Below are positions 8,057 to 16,517 of a stretch of DNA of 64,000 bases, piece by piece. The translations under genes and the position numbers were made by a program. The notes beneath the pieces were generated by a model. That model did not search any database. It was not told where the DNA came from and was given only the letters and a program-made list of their open reading frames with translations. The DNA lies in assembly GCF_018881715.1 (NCBI RefSeq), contig NZ_JACVPW010000013.1, positions 186,001-250,000 of the forward strand, given 5' to 3'. The number at the start of each line of letters is the position of its first letter. Positions within the stretch are counted from its first letter, which is position 1. This DNA comes from Polynucleobacter parvulilacunae. Lineage in GTDB: Bacteria > Pseudomonadota > Gammaproteobacteria > Burkholderiales > Burkholderiaceae.

Positions 8057-10093
8057 ATGACTTCATGCCGCCCCCCATTTTCCAAGTATTTAGCCATCTT
8101 GGCTTTTGCTTTGCTTGGCCTCTTTTTTGATGCTTCTCATGCACTTCAATTATCGGGCGCGGTGTCTCTGGTTAATCCTACCCAATCCACCTCTTTTTTG
8201 GTGGACCCAAGTGGTCGCTTAACTCTTGATGAGATTAAATCAAGCAGTTATCAGCAGAAATTTAAGTTGATCAAGTCAACTGATGATCAAATTAACTTTG
8301 GCTTTTCGGAAAGTGCTTATTGGTTCAAGCTTTCTTTATCAAGATCTGCAGATGCACCGGAGAGTTGGATTTTAGAAATTCCCTACCTTGGTCTAGATCA
8401 AATTGATTTTTATGCACCCAAACGACTTGTTGTAGAAACTGGAAATTTTCGTCCTGTTGAATCCAGGCCATTCTTTAATCGATCGTATGCATTTCCACTT
8501 ATTCTCAAGGAAGTGCCTCAAGACTATTACATCCGCGTGAGCTCTCAGTCGCCCATCTCCTTGCCTCTAGATCTATGGCAAAGCGACTCCTTTAGCAGGC
8601 ATGCCCAATATGACACCTTGTTGCAGGCGCTTTACTATGGTGGAGTTGGTGCTTTGGCAATCTTTAACTTTTTGCTTTTCCTATACTTGCGAGATAAGAC
8701 TTATTTACTTTACTCTTTGTTCGCAACTTTTATTGGTCTTGGAAATTTTTCTGGCAATGGTTATGGTCACTTATATTTGTGGCCTAGTAATCCTGCATGG
8801 AATCAGATATCTCAAGCTGCATTTTTGGGAATGGCGGCAACGATCGCCTGGCTTTTTACTCGAGAATTTTTAAATACCAAAAAATTCCTACCTAGGACAG
8901 ATCGAGTTCTGTTGCTGGTATCGGTTCTGTTGGCTTTTTCCACTGGTGGGCTTATAGCTTCCTACTACTTTTCATTCCCCCCATCCATCTTTTTGCAGTT
9001 AATACCACTCTTAAGTCTGCCTGGTGCGGCGCTTACCATTTATGCCGCTATGCAAGTCTGGGCGATGGGGCAGCAGAGCGCAAAATACTTTTTATTTGCT
9101 TGGGGTGTTCTATCTCTTGGGACAATCATTGCCGCTTTGCGGATGTTCGATATGGTTCCCAGCAATGTTTACACCTCTTACGCTTTACAGATTTCATCCG
9201 CAATAGAAATGCTGCTGCTTTCTTTTGCTTTGGCTAATCGCATCCAGATTGAGCGTCAACTAAGGGAGCGGGCTCAGCTCGAGGCCTTGGATTCAAAGCA
9301 AACCATGGTGGATTCTTTAAAGGCATCAGAGGAGCGCTTAGAGCGTACAGTAGCCATTCGCACAAATGAAATCGAGCAAATGCTTGAGAATGAAAAAAGA
9401 CTTAGAGAGCAGTATGTGCGTTTTGGATCAATGATCTCGCACGAGTTTAGAAATCCTCTTGGCATCATTGAGACCCAGCTTGCCTTGCTTGCCAGAGGAG
9501 GAGAGGTCAAGCTTGAAAAGCGAGTTTCTATTATTGGTTCTGCTACGCACCGATTGGCAATGCTTTTTGATCGATGGCTTCAGGGTGATCGCTTGGAAAA
9601 TAAAATAGATTCCGCTTTACCGCAAATTATTCAGCTCAATTCATGGTTAGAGGAGCTTATAGAAAAATGTCGCATCTATCATTCTACGCATCAGCTTAAG
9701 TTTATAGAGTTCGAAAAAGAAGTAGTTTTAAAAGCTGATGAAAAGATGCTGCAGGTAGTGGTCTTGAATCTGATAGACAATGCTTGTAAGTATTCTCCAG
9801 TCGATTCAGTTGTGACCATTGGGATTCAACTTCTTCCTGGAAAAATAGGAATATCAGTCGCAGACCAAGGTGCTGGTATTCATCCTGAAGATCATATGGA
9901 AATATTTGAGGAGTTTGTACAGATAGAGCCGGCCCCTCATTCGAGAGGTGTTGGTCTTGGTCTTGCATTTGTTAAGAGAATTGTCGATCTTCATTCAGGT
10001 GGCATTGAGCTAATCAGTGAGCCAGGAAAAGGATCAGAATTTATTGTTTGGCTTCCCGAGGAATCAGTGGACTTTGTCCACATCGAACTATGA
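8057..10093 (+). CDS. 7TMR-DISM sensor histidine kinase
   Basis: Membrane sensor kinase. Order of parts: signal peptide (about residues 1-29), periplasmic 7TMR-DISM extracellular domain (about 35-180, carbohydrate-binding-like fold), seven membrane helices (about 190-395), coiled coil (about 395-450), HisKA with phospho-acceptor His462 in SHEFRNPLG, then HATPase with N box NLIDNACKYSP, G1 DQGAGI and G2 GVGLGLAFVKRI. The ligand is unknown. It starts 59 bases after the guanine deaminase gene on the same strand, and a response regulator gene converges on its 3' end with a 6-base overlap, so the two are a likely cognate pair. Sensing of nucleotides, nucleosides or purines is inferred from the neighbours only. 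Confidence 0.92.
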   Translation: MTSCRPPFSKYLAILAFALLGLFFDASHALQLSGAVSLVNPTQSTSFLVDPSGRLTLDEIKSSSYQQKFKLIKSTDDQINFGFSESAYWFKLSLSRSADAPESWILEIPYLGLDQIDFYAPKRLVVETGNFRPVESRPFFNRSYAFPLILKEVPQDYYIRVSSQSPISLPLDLWQSDSFSRHAQYDTLLQALYYGGVGALAIFNFLLFLYLRDKTYLLYSLFATFIGLGNFSGNGYGHLYLWPSNPAWNQISQAAFLGMAATIAWLFTREFLNTKKFLPRTDRVLLLVSVLLAFSTGGLIASYYFSFPPSIFLQLIPLLSLPGAALTIYAAMQVWAMGQQSAKYFLFAWGVLSLGTIIAALRMFDMVPSNVYTSYALQISSAIEMLLLSFALANRIQIERQLRERAQLEALDSKQTMVDSLKASEERLERTVAIRTNEIEQMLENEKRLREQYVRFGSMISHEFRNPLGIIETQLALLARGGEVKLEKRVSIIGSATHRLAMLFDRWLQGDRLENKIDSALPQIIQLNSWLEELIEKCRIYHSTHQLKFIEFEKEVVLKADEKMLQVVVLNLIDNACKYSPVDSVVTIGIQLLPGKIGISVADQGAGIHPEDHMEIFEEFVQIEPAPHSRGVGLGLAFVKRIVDLHSGGIELISEPGKGSEFIVWLPEESVDFVHIEL

Positions 10094-10771
10094 GGCTTTT
10101 AAGGTTTCAGTGAATGCTAGGCCTGCACCATAAACAGTTTGCAGCGGAAATTTAACCACGCCTGCATCTTCAATTTTTTTGCGAAGTCGGCGTAGCATTA
10201 CCTCAAGTCGACGATTGTCGTAATCAAGGGGGTTAAACCCAAGACCTTTGATTATTTCATCTCTGGCTACTGTTGCGCCTGGCTTATTGATAAAGCATGA
10301 AAGCAGTGCAAACTCATTTTTAGTAAGCTCGATTTCTAAATTGTTAGGAGTTTTTATTTCCCAGCGAACCGAGTCAAGCATCCATTGTGATAAATCATTG
10401 TTAGAGGATTTAATGCGTCTTTCTAAGCGATGAATAATTGCAAGTAATTCATTCATTGGAAAGGGTTTTACAAGGTAATAGTCGGCATCAGCGTTTAGCC
10501 CGGCAATACGATCATGTGGCTGACCCTCACAGGTTAATACGATTGAGCCAACGTCATTAGGATTCTTATAGTGCTTAAGTGCCTCTAGTCCATCACCATC
10601 AGGCAAATTGCGATCGAGAATGATGATGTCAAATTCATTGCTCTGAATTGAGCTTTGGAATTCGGCGATACTCTCCGCACCTTGGGCCGCAAAACCCTCT
10701 AAATTCAAAAGCTCTACCAAGCCTTCTCGGAAATCAATTTCGTCTTCTACTACAAGGATTCGGGCAGTCAT
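10088..10771 (-). CDS. OmpR/PhoB-family response regulator
   Basis: Transcription factor with an N-terminal receiver (residues 1-115) and a C-terminal winged helix (about 130-225). Phospho-acceptor Asp53 lies in IILDRNLPDGDG, acidic pocket residues are in VVEDE, and the conserved Lys is in YYLVKPF. The DNA-binding half shows ELTKNEFALLSCF and the recognition-helix region RRLEVMLRRLRKKI. The threonine in IVLTCEG matches the switch Thr. It is encoded tail to tail with the sensor kinase, with overlapping stop ends. Its targets are unknown; the adjacent outer-membrane and purine genes are candidates. Confidence 0.93.
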   Translation of the reverse strand: MTARILVVEDEIDFREGLVELLNLEGFAAQGAESIAEFQSSIQSNEFDIIILDRNLPDGDGLEALKHYKNPNDVGSIVLTCEGQPHDRIAGLNADADYYLVKPFPMNELLAIIHRLERRIKSSNNDLSQWMLDSVRWEIKTPNNLEIELTKNEFALLSCFINKPGATVARDEIIKGLGFNPLDYDNRRLEVMLRRLRKKIEDAGVVKFPLQTVYGAGLAFTETLKAS

Positions 10772-10937
10772 TTTTGGGTGCTTATAATTAGGGTGTGTGT
10801 CCTAGGGTTTGGCGTAGGATTAACAACATTCTATCAATGACTTATCACTGACACTAGCAAATCTTATCGGTTGGGCTGGTAAACAGCATTGATAACTTTA
10901 CCTAGAGTCTTCGGGGGCGGGGCGCTAGTGAGGAATA

Positions 10938-11831
10938 TTAAAACTCTTTTGTATAGCCAAGAGATATCAGTTTGGTTTGAATGAAGCCATTTTTAATTTC
11001 CATGTCGCGACCATATTGCAATGTAAATCTTCCCAGCTCTGTATAGGCGATTCCGCTTAAAAGAAAACGTTGGGTGTTGATGACATTGTTTTGATAGGCA
11101 TTGTTTACGAGCGTAGCCCCGCCAGCTACATATAGGTAGGATGCCCCAACAGTATAGGTTTGATTAATTGCGTAGACTGGCCCCAATTGAACGGTAGTTA
11201 AGGGCTTTTGTGTGAGTGAAATATTGCCGGCTGATAGGCACGCTGCTGCGCACTGGCTATTGCCGCCAAAGAACATCGTATCAACAGCAATCATGCCATC
11301 AAGATTTTCTAAGATAGGCTTTTGAAAGCCTATCTGCAGATCGGATACATAGCGATTGCCGCCCATCGTTAAGGTTTGAGTGCTTGAATAATTCCCGGTA
11401 GGCAAAATGAGATAACCCGCAATCCCTAAGTAAGTGCGAGTTTCACGATTGGAATAGGGCCAAATAGCGCTTGCTAAACCAATATCACCAAAACCAGTTG
11501 TAGCTGGGTAATTGGATAGGGACCCCTGGGGTTTAATGGACCCATATGGAACTTGTATATAAGATATTCCTGGAAGATCCCCAATTGCATAGGACCTGAT
11601 AAGCCTTACATTGGCATTGGGATTTTCAATTACCGGGCTTCCGTAAGGCGCGGATGTTACTGCGGAACCATTCTTGAAGTAGGTGTTGTTCTGCGTGCCA
11701 TAGTAACCAATCTTGACGTAATTCTTATCTGGTAATGGTGCAACGATATCGTTTGGTAAGAGATCAATGCCCCAACCAATTCGAGGGGCGGTAGAAAGTA
11801 GGGCTAGAAAGAAAAGACCAAAAAAGCGCAT
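10938..11831 (-). CDS. Outer-membrane beta-barrel protein (MetA-pathway/phenol-degradation-like family)
   Basis: Signal peptide of about 21 residues, then an almost helix-free chain of alternating hydrophobic strands rich in Tyr, Gly and Asn, ending in aromatic Phe as outer-membrane barrels do. The pattern (VKIGYYG, GFGDIGLASAIWPY, YLGIAGYLILPTGNY, LQIGFQKPI, TLQYGRDMEI) resembles the family often labelled putative MetA-pathway of phenol degradation, thought to be solute channels. It contains the short segment CAAAC, perhaps a surface disulfide. The gene is on the same strand as the response regulator, 166 bases upstream of it, and could be the outer-membrane port of the local pathway. That role is inference. 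Confidence 0.75.
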   Translation of the reverse strand: MRFFGLFFLALLSTAPRIGWGIDLLPNDIVAPLPDKNYVKIGYYGTQNNTYFKNGSAVTSAPYGSPVIENPNANVRLIRSYAIGDLPGISYIQVPYGSIKPQGSLSNYPATTGFGDIGLASAIWPYSNRETRTYLGIAGYLILPTGNYSSTQTLTMGGNRYVSDLQIGFQKPILENLDGMIAVDTMFFGGNSQCAAACLSAGNISLTQKPLTTVQLGPVYAINQTYTVGASYLYVAGGATLVNNAYQNNVINTQRFLLSGIAYTELGRFTLQYGRDMEIKNGFIQTKLISLGYTKEF

Positions 11832-12063
11832 TGAAGATCTGCAAAAAATGATACTGATTTGGTTGATAGCGCGAATTTACGCACCTCAATGTCAGATTAT
11901 GTCGTTTTTTCTCTAATTGGTCGATCTCTTATGGTGATATTGCTCAGGCTTCACCTGATCTTTATTGCGCCTCTTTGTGGATGTATAAACAAAGAATGTC
12001 TTAGTCATAGCGTAATAATCTTTTGGAGATCGGCTTGAGCGAGAGGCTGTGTCTACCCTATTC

Positions 12064-13389
12064 TTAATCTACACCGCAAGTAGAGCAAGAGCTAGAGGTG
12101 GCCACTTCTGCTGGTGCTGGCTCTTGTGTGTAGCGTGCAATAAAAGCGTGTTTGCTGGTCAACGGAATTTTTAACCAAACAAAGTGACCTGAACCAGGTG
12201 CAACATCAATGGATTCACCATTCATATTCCACATTTCAGTCAACACCACATCTGTGTTTCCCTTGGGTTCAATGATCTCTAGCTTATCGCCAACAGAAAA
12301 GCGATTCTTGACATCGACTTTGACTCTACCTGTTGCCGTATCTACATCTAAGGTCTCTCCAACATATAAGCTGCGTCCAGATAAGGAGTGTCCGCGCATA
12401 TAGAGTTGGTACTCTTTATCGTGATGGCGCTCATAAAAACCGTCTGTGTAGCCGCGATTGGCTAAGCCTTCTAATTGGCCTAACAAAGCCGTGTTAAATG
12501 GCTTGCCTTGAACAGCGTCATTAATCGCTGATCTATAAGCTTGAACTGTTCTGGAAACGTAATAGGGTGATTTGGTACGACCCTCAATCTTGAAGGAATC
12601 AACACCCATCTTGGTTAAGCGCTCAATATGCTCAACAGCGCGTAGATCCTTGGAGTTCATGATGTAAGTGCCATGCTCATCTTCTTCCATCGGCATTAAA
12701 TCGTCTGGACGACGAGCTTCCTGAAGAAGAACCACATCACCACTAGTATTTTGTTGCCCTGGCTTGACCTTGTAGTCCCAACGGCAGGCATTAGTACAGG
12801 CGCCTTGATTGGAGTCACGATGAGACATATAACCAGACAGCAGACAGCGACCAGAATAGGCAATACAGAGGGCGCCATGTACAAATACCTCTAATTCCAT
12901 CTCAGGGCAGTCTTGACGTACCTCTTCAATTTCATCAAAAGAAAGTTCGCGAGACAAAATCACGCGGCTAATTCCGACAGAACGCCAGAACTTGGCTGAA
13001 GCACCATTTACGGTATTAGCCTGAACTGACAAATGGATTGGCATATCTGGCCAAGCTTCCCGTGCCATCATGATTAGCCCTGGATCAGACATGATCAATG
13101 CATCGGGTTTCAATGCAATGACGGGGTCCATATCCTTAATGTAAGTGCGGGTCTTCCCACCATGCGGCAATAAATTAGAAACGAGATAAAACTTCTTACC
13201 CATTTCATGGGCGGTATCAATACCTTGCTTGAGTACTTCAATCTTGCCAAAGTCATTATTACGAACTCGCAGCGAGTAGCGAGGTTGTCCGGCATAAATT
13301 GCATCAGCGCCAAAATCAAAGGCGGTACGCAGCATATTAAGGCTACCAGCGGGGGCGAGAAGTTCAGGAATCTTAGTCATGAGTGACAT
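12064..13389 (-). CDS. trhP: tRNA 5-hydroxyuridine hydroxylase TrhP (YegQ, peptidase U32 family)
   Basis: Family enzyme that makes 5-hydroxyuridine at the wobble position of tRNAs, using prephenate. Despite the U32 peptidase label it acts on tRNA. Resemblance to E. coli YegQ is dense: PELLAPAGSLNMLR, ADAIYAGQPRYSLRVRNN, DALIMSDPGLIMMAR, VFVHGALCIAYSGRCLLSGY and ACTNACRWDY with the cysteines expected for an Fe-S site, then KMGVDSFKIEGRTKSPYYVSRT. The C-terminus adds CSTCGVD, a possible extra metal site. Possible starts are GTG 13425, ATG 13401, 13389 and 13380, none with a good ribosome site. Alignment to YegQ from memory favours 13389 or 13380. Confidence 0.9.
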   Translation of the reverse strand: MSLMTKIPELLAPAGSLNMLRTAFDFGADAIYAGQPRYSLRVRNNDFGKIEVLKQGIDTAHEMGKKFYLVSNLLPHGGKTRTYIKDMDPVIALKPDALIMSDPGLIMMAREAWPDMPIHLSVQANTVNGASAKFWRSVGISRVILSRELSFDEIEEVRQDCPEMELEVFVHGALCIAYSGRCLLSGYMSHRDSNQGACTNACRWDYKVKPGQQNTSGDVVLLQEARRPDDLMPMEEDEHGTYIMNSKDLRAVEHIERLTKMGVDSFKIEGRTKSPYYVSRTVQAYRSAINDAVQGKPFNTALLGQLEGLANRGYTDGFYERHHDKEYQLYMRGHSLSGRSLYVGETLDVDTATGRVKVDVKNRFSVGDKLEIIEPKGNTDVVLTEMWNMNGESIDVAPGSGHFVWLKIPLTSKHAFIARYTQEPAPAEVATSSSCSTCGVD

Positions 13390-13554
13390 TTTAAAGCGCA
13401 TGCCAGCATTAATGTTTGTACGCACCTTGAAAAAGGGCGGGCCAATGGGGAAATAACGCCTTTAAGCGGGTTTTCCCCATTTTTGAGAATTTCAGGCGAT
13501 GCTATATTTCCTATTAACTATAAATATACGGGTATTAGCCCAAAAGGAGACGGA

Positions 13555-14598
13555 GTGAAATTCCTATTTCAAGCACTAGCAGCGCTTATTTCTTTCATTT
13601 TTCTGGGCCAAGCTTATGCGTCTGGAAAAATAGAAATGAATGAATACATGATTCCAAGCGATACCCCTGGCATCTCCCTGTATGTCCGTAATAAGCACCC
13701 CGCAGGCATGAAAAAATTTACCCCCGAAAAAACGCTGCTGTACGTGCATGGTTCGACCTATCCGGCAGAAACTGCGTTTGATCTTACGCTTGGGGGTACC
13801 TCCTGGATGGAATACATTGCTGCTAGAGGCTATGACGTTTGGTTGGTAGACCTAAGGGGATACGGTAAATCAACCCGACCACCAGAAATGGATCAGCCTG
13901 CCGATCAAAATGCACCGATTGTAAGAACGGACGTTGCAGTCAGAGATGTATCTAGTGCTGTTGATTACATTCTGAAAAAACGCAACATCAATAAAACAAA
14001 CTTGCTAGGCTGGTCATGGGGCACCACCATTATGGGCAAGTACACGAGCGAAAATAATCAAAAGGTGAATAAGCTGGTTCTATATGCCCCTCAGTGGTTA
14101 AGACAGGGTGGTGCACCATTAACGGATAAAGGTGGAGCGTTGGGCGCATATCGTGTGGCATCCGTTGCTGATGCTAAGAATCGTTGGCTTACTGGTGTTC
14201 CCGAAGAGGCAAAAGCTACTTTGATTCCAGAGGGTTGGTTTGAAAAGTGGGCTGAAGCAACATTTGAGACTGATACATGGGGTAAAACACAAAGCCCGAA
14301 AAAACTCAGAGCCCCGAACGGCACAGTACAAGATGCCAGGGAGTTTTGGACCGCAGGCATTCCGCTATACCAACCTAAGAATATTCGAGTTCCTGTAATG
14401 CTGGTGCACGCTGAATGGGATGCGGATCTACCTAGCTACATGATGTACGAATACTTTACTCAGTTACAAAATGCACCATACAAAATCATGCTGCAAATTA
14501 GTGAAGGTACTCATACCATCATTATGGAAAAGAACCGGATGCTGATGTTCACCGGCGTGCAGGAGTTCTTGGACAGTAACTTTAAGCCTGAAAAATAA
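13555..14598 (+). CDS. Exported alpha/beta hydrolase
   Basis: The start is GTG 13555, because AAAGGAG sits 6 bases before it; the upstream ATG at 13483 gives 24 residues with no signal-peptide character. From the GTG, residues 1-23 form a signal peptide ending AYA. The fold is alpha/beta hydrolase: oxyanion region YVHGSTYP, nucleophile elbow LLGWSWGTT with catalytic Ser, Asp in VHAEWDADLP and His in EGTHTIIM. VDLRGYGKS is the usual strand after the first helix. The substrate (ester, lactone or other) cannot be predicted. A strong terminator follows 32 bases after the stop, so it is monocistronic. Confidence 0.85.
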   Translation: MKFLFQALAALISFIFLGQAYASGKIEMNEYMIPSDTPGISLYVRNKHPAGMKKFTPEKTLLYVHGSTYPAETAFDLTLGGTSWMEYIAARGYDVWLVDLRGYGKSTRPPEMDQPADQNAPIVRTDVAVRDVSSAVDYILKKRNINKTNLLGWSWGTTIMGKYTSENNQKVNKLVLYAPQWLRQGGAPLTDKGGALGAYRVASVADAKNRWLTGVPEEAKATLIPEGWFEKWAEATFETDTWGKTQSPKKLRAPNGTVQDAREFWTAGIPLYQPKNIRVPVMLVHAEWDADLPSYMMYEYFTQLQNAPYKIMLQISEGTHTIIMEKNRMLMFTGVQEFLDSNFKPEK

Positions 14599-14628
14599 TA
14601 CTTAAGGAATCATTTCTTTTATGAAAAG

Positions 14629-14663
14629 ATAAAGCCCCTAGATTTTTCTAGGGGCTTTATTTG
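14629..14663 (+). terminator. Terminator, first of a near-identical pair
   Basis: Perfect 12-bp stem AAAGCCCCTAGA with TCTAGGGGCTTT (14631-14642 and 14647-14658), loop TTTT, T-rich tail. The same stem recurs at 15473-15500. Confidence 0.88.
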
Positions 14664-14858
14664 TTTGACTTCACCACTATGGGCTAGCGTCCTCTAAACA
14701 TTAATACAAGGCTGATAAGCAAAGCGCAAGTCAATAAAGAGTATCCTCATAGAGTGGTGGAGAGCATTGAAGAAATGAACGGGGAGCCTTCCCTTTGACT
14801 TTTCACCCTAAATTGAAGGCGCTTACTATAAAAGCAAAACGAATTCAGAAAGAATGCA

Positions 14859-15443
14859 ATGTCAAAACTAACATCCAAACCCATCCTAAAAAAAGCCAGC
14901 GGAATTTTGGCTCAAGAGTTTGCAATACCTAAAGATATTGCCTGGGCATGGGTGACTTTATTGCTCTCACAGGAAGAGCAGAAGCGCGATAGCGAAGAAA
15001 AGCGTTATAGCCGTATTGCAGAATTCGAAACTTGGATATTGGGGTTAGGGTTGCCAGTCGACCCTAAAAATCCTGAGAGCGGCGCAGTGAGTCCAGCATC
15101 GGTAAAAAATTCTGCCAGAAATGTCTTTGAGTGGCCCCATGAGTACATCTTTGAAGAACCGGCAGCACCAAACCATATGGATGCCAAGGTCACCTATAGC
15201 GATACGATCACCAAACCCATCTTAGATGCAGTGAAAGATGCAGGCGGGTCCGATGATAGAGCTGCGCTGATTGCCATCTTAGAGGCTTACGCAAAAGAAG
15301 GCAAAGAGCCTTTTGCTAATGTAACCCCAGAAGGTATTGAGTGGAAAGGCAGCGCTTGGAAGGATGGCGATAAATACAATCTCTTGACTATTAAGACCCT
15401 CAATAATCGCCTAGCCAATCTTCGCAAGAAGGGCTTGATCTAG
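14859..15443 (+). CDS. Conserved-looking protein of unknown function
   Basis: I do not recognise this 194-residue protein. It has no signal peptide or membrane segment and is rich in charged residues. It begins with a short basic region and a hydrophobic patch (IAWAWVTLLLS), then a charged helix (EEQKRDSEEKRYSRIAEFETWI), a middle part with many Pro, and a C-terminal part (WKGSAWKDGDKYNLLTIKTLNNRLANLRKKGLI) that looks like a small basic domain ending in an amphipathic helix. That tail might bind nucleic acid. The ATG at 14859 has AGAAAGA before it. Codon use looks like its neighbours. It stands alone between two near-identical terminators. Confidence 0.75.
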   Translation: MSKLTSKPILKKASGILAQEFAIPKDIAWAWVTLLLSQEEQKRDSEEKRYSRIAEFETWILGLGLPVDPKNPESGAVSPASVKNSARNVFEWPHEYIFEEPAAPNHMDAKVTYSDTITKPILDAVKDAGGSDDRAALIAILEAYAKEGKEPFANVTPEGIEWKGSAWKDGDKYNLLTIKTLNNRLANLRKKGLI

Positions 15444-15470
15444 GCCGCATCTTCACAATAGTTGATAAAG

Positions 15471-15505
15471 AAAAAGCCCCTAGATTTCTCTAGGGGCTTT
15501 ACTTA
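15471..15505. terminator. Bidirectional terminator, second of the pair
   Basis: Same 12-bp stem as at 14631-14658 with loop TTTC. On the minus strand it is followed by a T run and lies right after the 3' end of the tRNA-Asn gene; on the plus strand it follows the unknown gene. It can serve both. Confidence 0.88.
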
Positions 15506-15507
15506 TT

Positions 15508-15583
15508 TGGCTCCTCGACCTGGGCTCGAACCAGGGACCTACGGATTAACAGTCCGGCGCTCTACCAACTGAGCTATCGAGGA
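15508..15583 (-). tRNA. tRNA-Asn (anticodon GTT)
   Basis: Read on the minus strand it folds as a full cloverleaf: acceptor TCCTCGA with TCGAGGA, D arm with AGTTGGTAGA, anticodon loop CTGTTAA (GTT), and T loop TTCGAGC. Discriminator G and an encoded CCA complete 76 bases. Confidence 0.96.
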
Positions 15584-15604
15584 ATAAGCCGATATTATAG
15601 CAAG

Positions 15605-16489
15605 ATGAAATCACTTCTCTCTACTTCTGTGAAGATCCCTAAAGTACTGACTATTGCTGGGTCCGACAGCGGCGGCGGGGCGGGGCTGCAGGCCGATCTC
15701 AAGGTCATCACGGCATTAGGTGGCTATGGCATGTCGGTTATTACTGCAATTACCGCCCAAAATACCTTGGGCGTAACACGTATTCAGGATGTAGATCTCG
15801 ATGTGGTTGAGGCTCAGATTGATGCTGTTTTATTGGATATTGGGGCTGATATTGTCAAAATTGGCATGCTGGCTAGCCCTGAAATTGTCAAAACAGTTGC
15901 TAAATCTTTACGCAAGCACGGTGTTAAACGCATCGTGCTTGACCCAGTTATGCGTGCTACCTCTGGCGCAAGCTTGGGTGGTGACGATACTGCTCAGGCG
16001 ATGATTTCAGAATTATTTCCCATGGCATTACTCATTACGCCTAACTTGGATGAAGCATCTTTATTGCTGGGTCGCGAAATCAGTGGTCCCAATGATTTCA
16101 AATTAGCCGCAGAAGAATTGCTCGAAATGGGGCCACAAGCCGTCCTGATTAAGGGTGGACATCTTGATAGTACGCATACGCAAATTACCGACTATTTAAT
16201 GTGGCGCACGCTAGAAGATGGTTTAGAAGTAGTTCAAACCAAAGAGTTCAAACACTATCGAGTAAACACTGTAAATACTCACGGCACTGGATGTTCTTTA
16301 GCGTCTGCAATTGCTACGTACCTTGCCGATAGTCATGACTTGGCTCACGCTGTTGCTAAGGCGATTGCCTACGTAGAGGCTGGTTTGGAGGCGGGGCGCT
16401 TCTTAAGTATCGGCGAAGGCCCGGGCCCACTATGGCATATGCACGACTTTTATCCAACAGCACTATTGGATGAAAAAGAAAAGTATTAA
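15605..16489 (+). CDS. thiD: Hydroxymethylpyrimidine/phosphomethylpyrimidine kinase
   Basis: Phosphorylates HMP to HMP-P and HMP-PP, the pyrimidine half of thiamine. Ribokinase-fold motifs: VLTIAGSDSGGGAGLQADLK at residues 14-33 (substrate site), VIKIGMLAS-type segment VKIGMLAS, VLDPVM, TPNLDEA, and the anion-hole motif NTHGTGCSLASA with the conserved Cys. Length 294 aa is slightly long because of a C-terminal tail (PLWHMHDFYP). It converges on thiE with a 28-base gap and is not part of the riboswitch-led operon on the other strand, so it may escape TPP control. Confidence 0.96.
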   Translation: MKSLLSTSVKIPKVLTIAGSDSGGGAGLQADLKVITALGGYGMSVITAITAQNTLGVTRIQDVDLDVVEAQIDAVLLDIGADIVKIGMLASPEIVKTVAKSLRKHGVKRIVLDPVMRATSGASLGGDDTAQAMISELFPMALLITPNLDEASLLLGREISGPNDFKLAAEELLEMGPQAVLIKGGHLDSTHTQITDYLMWRTLEDGLEVVQTKEFKHYRVNTVNTHGTGCSLASAIATYLADSHDLAHAVAKAIAYVEAGLEAGRFLSIGEGPGPLWHMHDFYPTALLDEKEKY

Positions 16490-16517
16490 CTTTTCCCCCA
16501 TTCCTTCCTACATTAGC

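Noticed and set aside
15508..15583. tRNA-Asn as an integration site of a mobile island
   Set aside because: No integrase, direct repeat of the tRNA 3' end or change in base composition is visible on either side.
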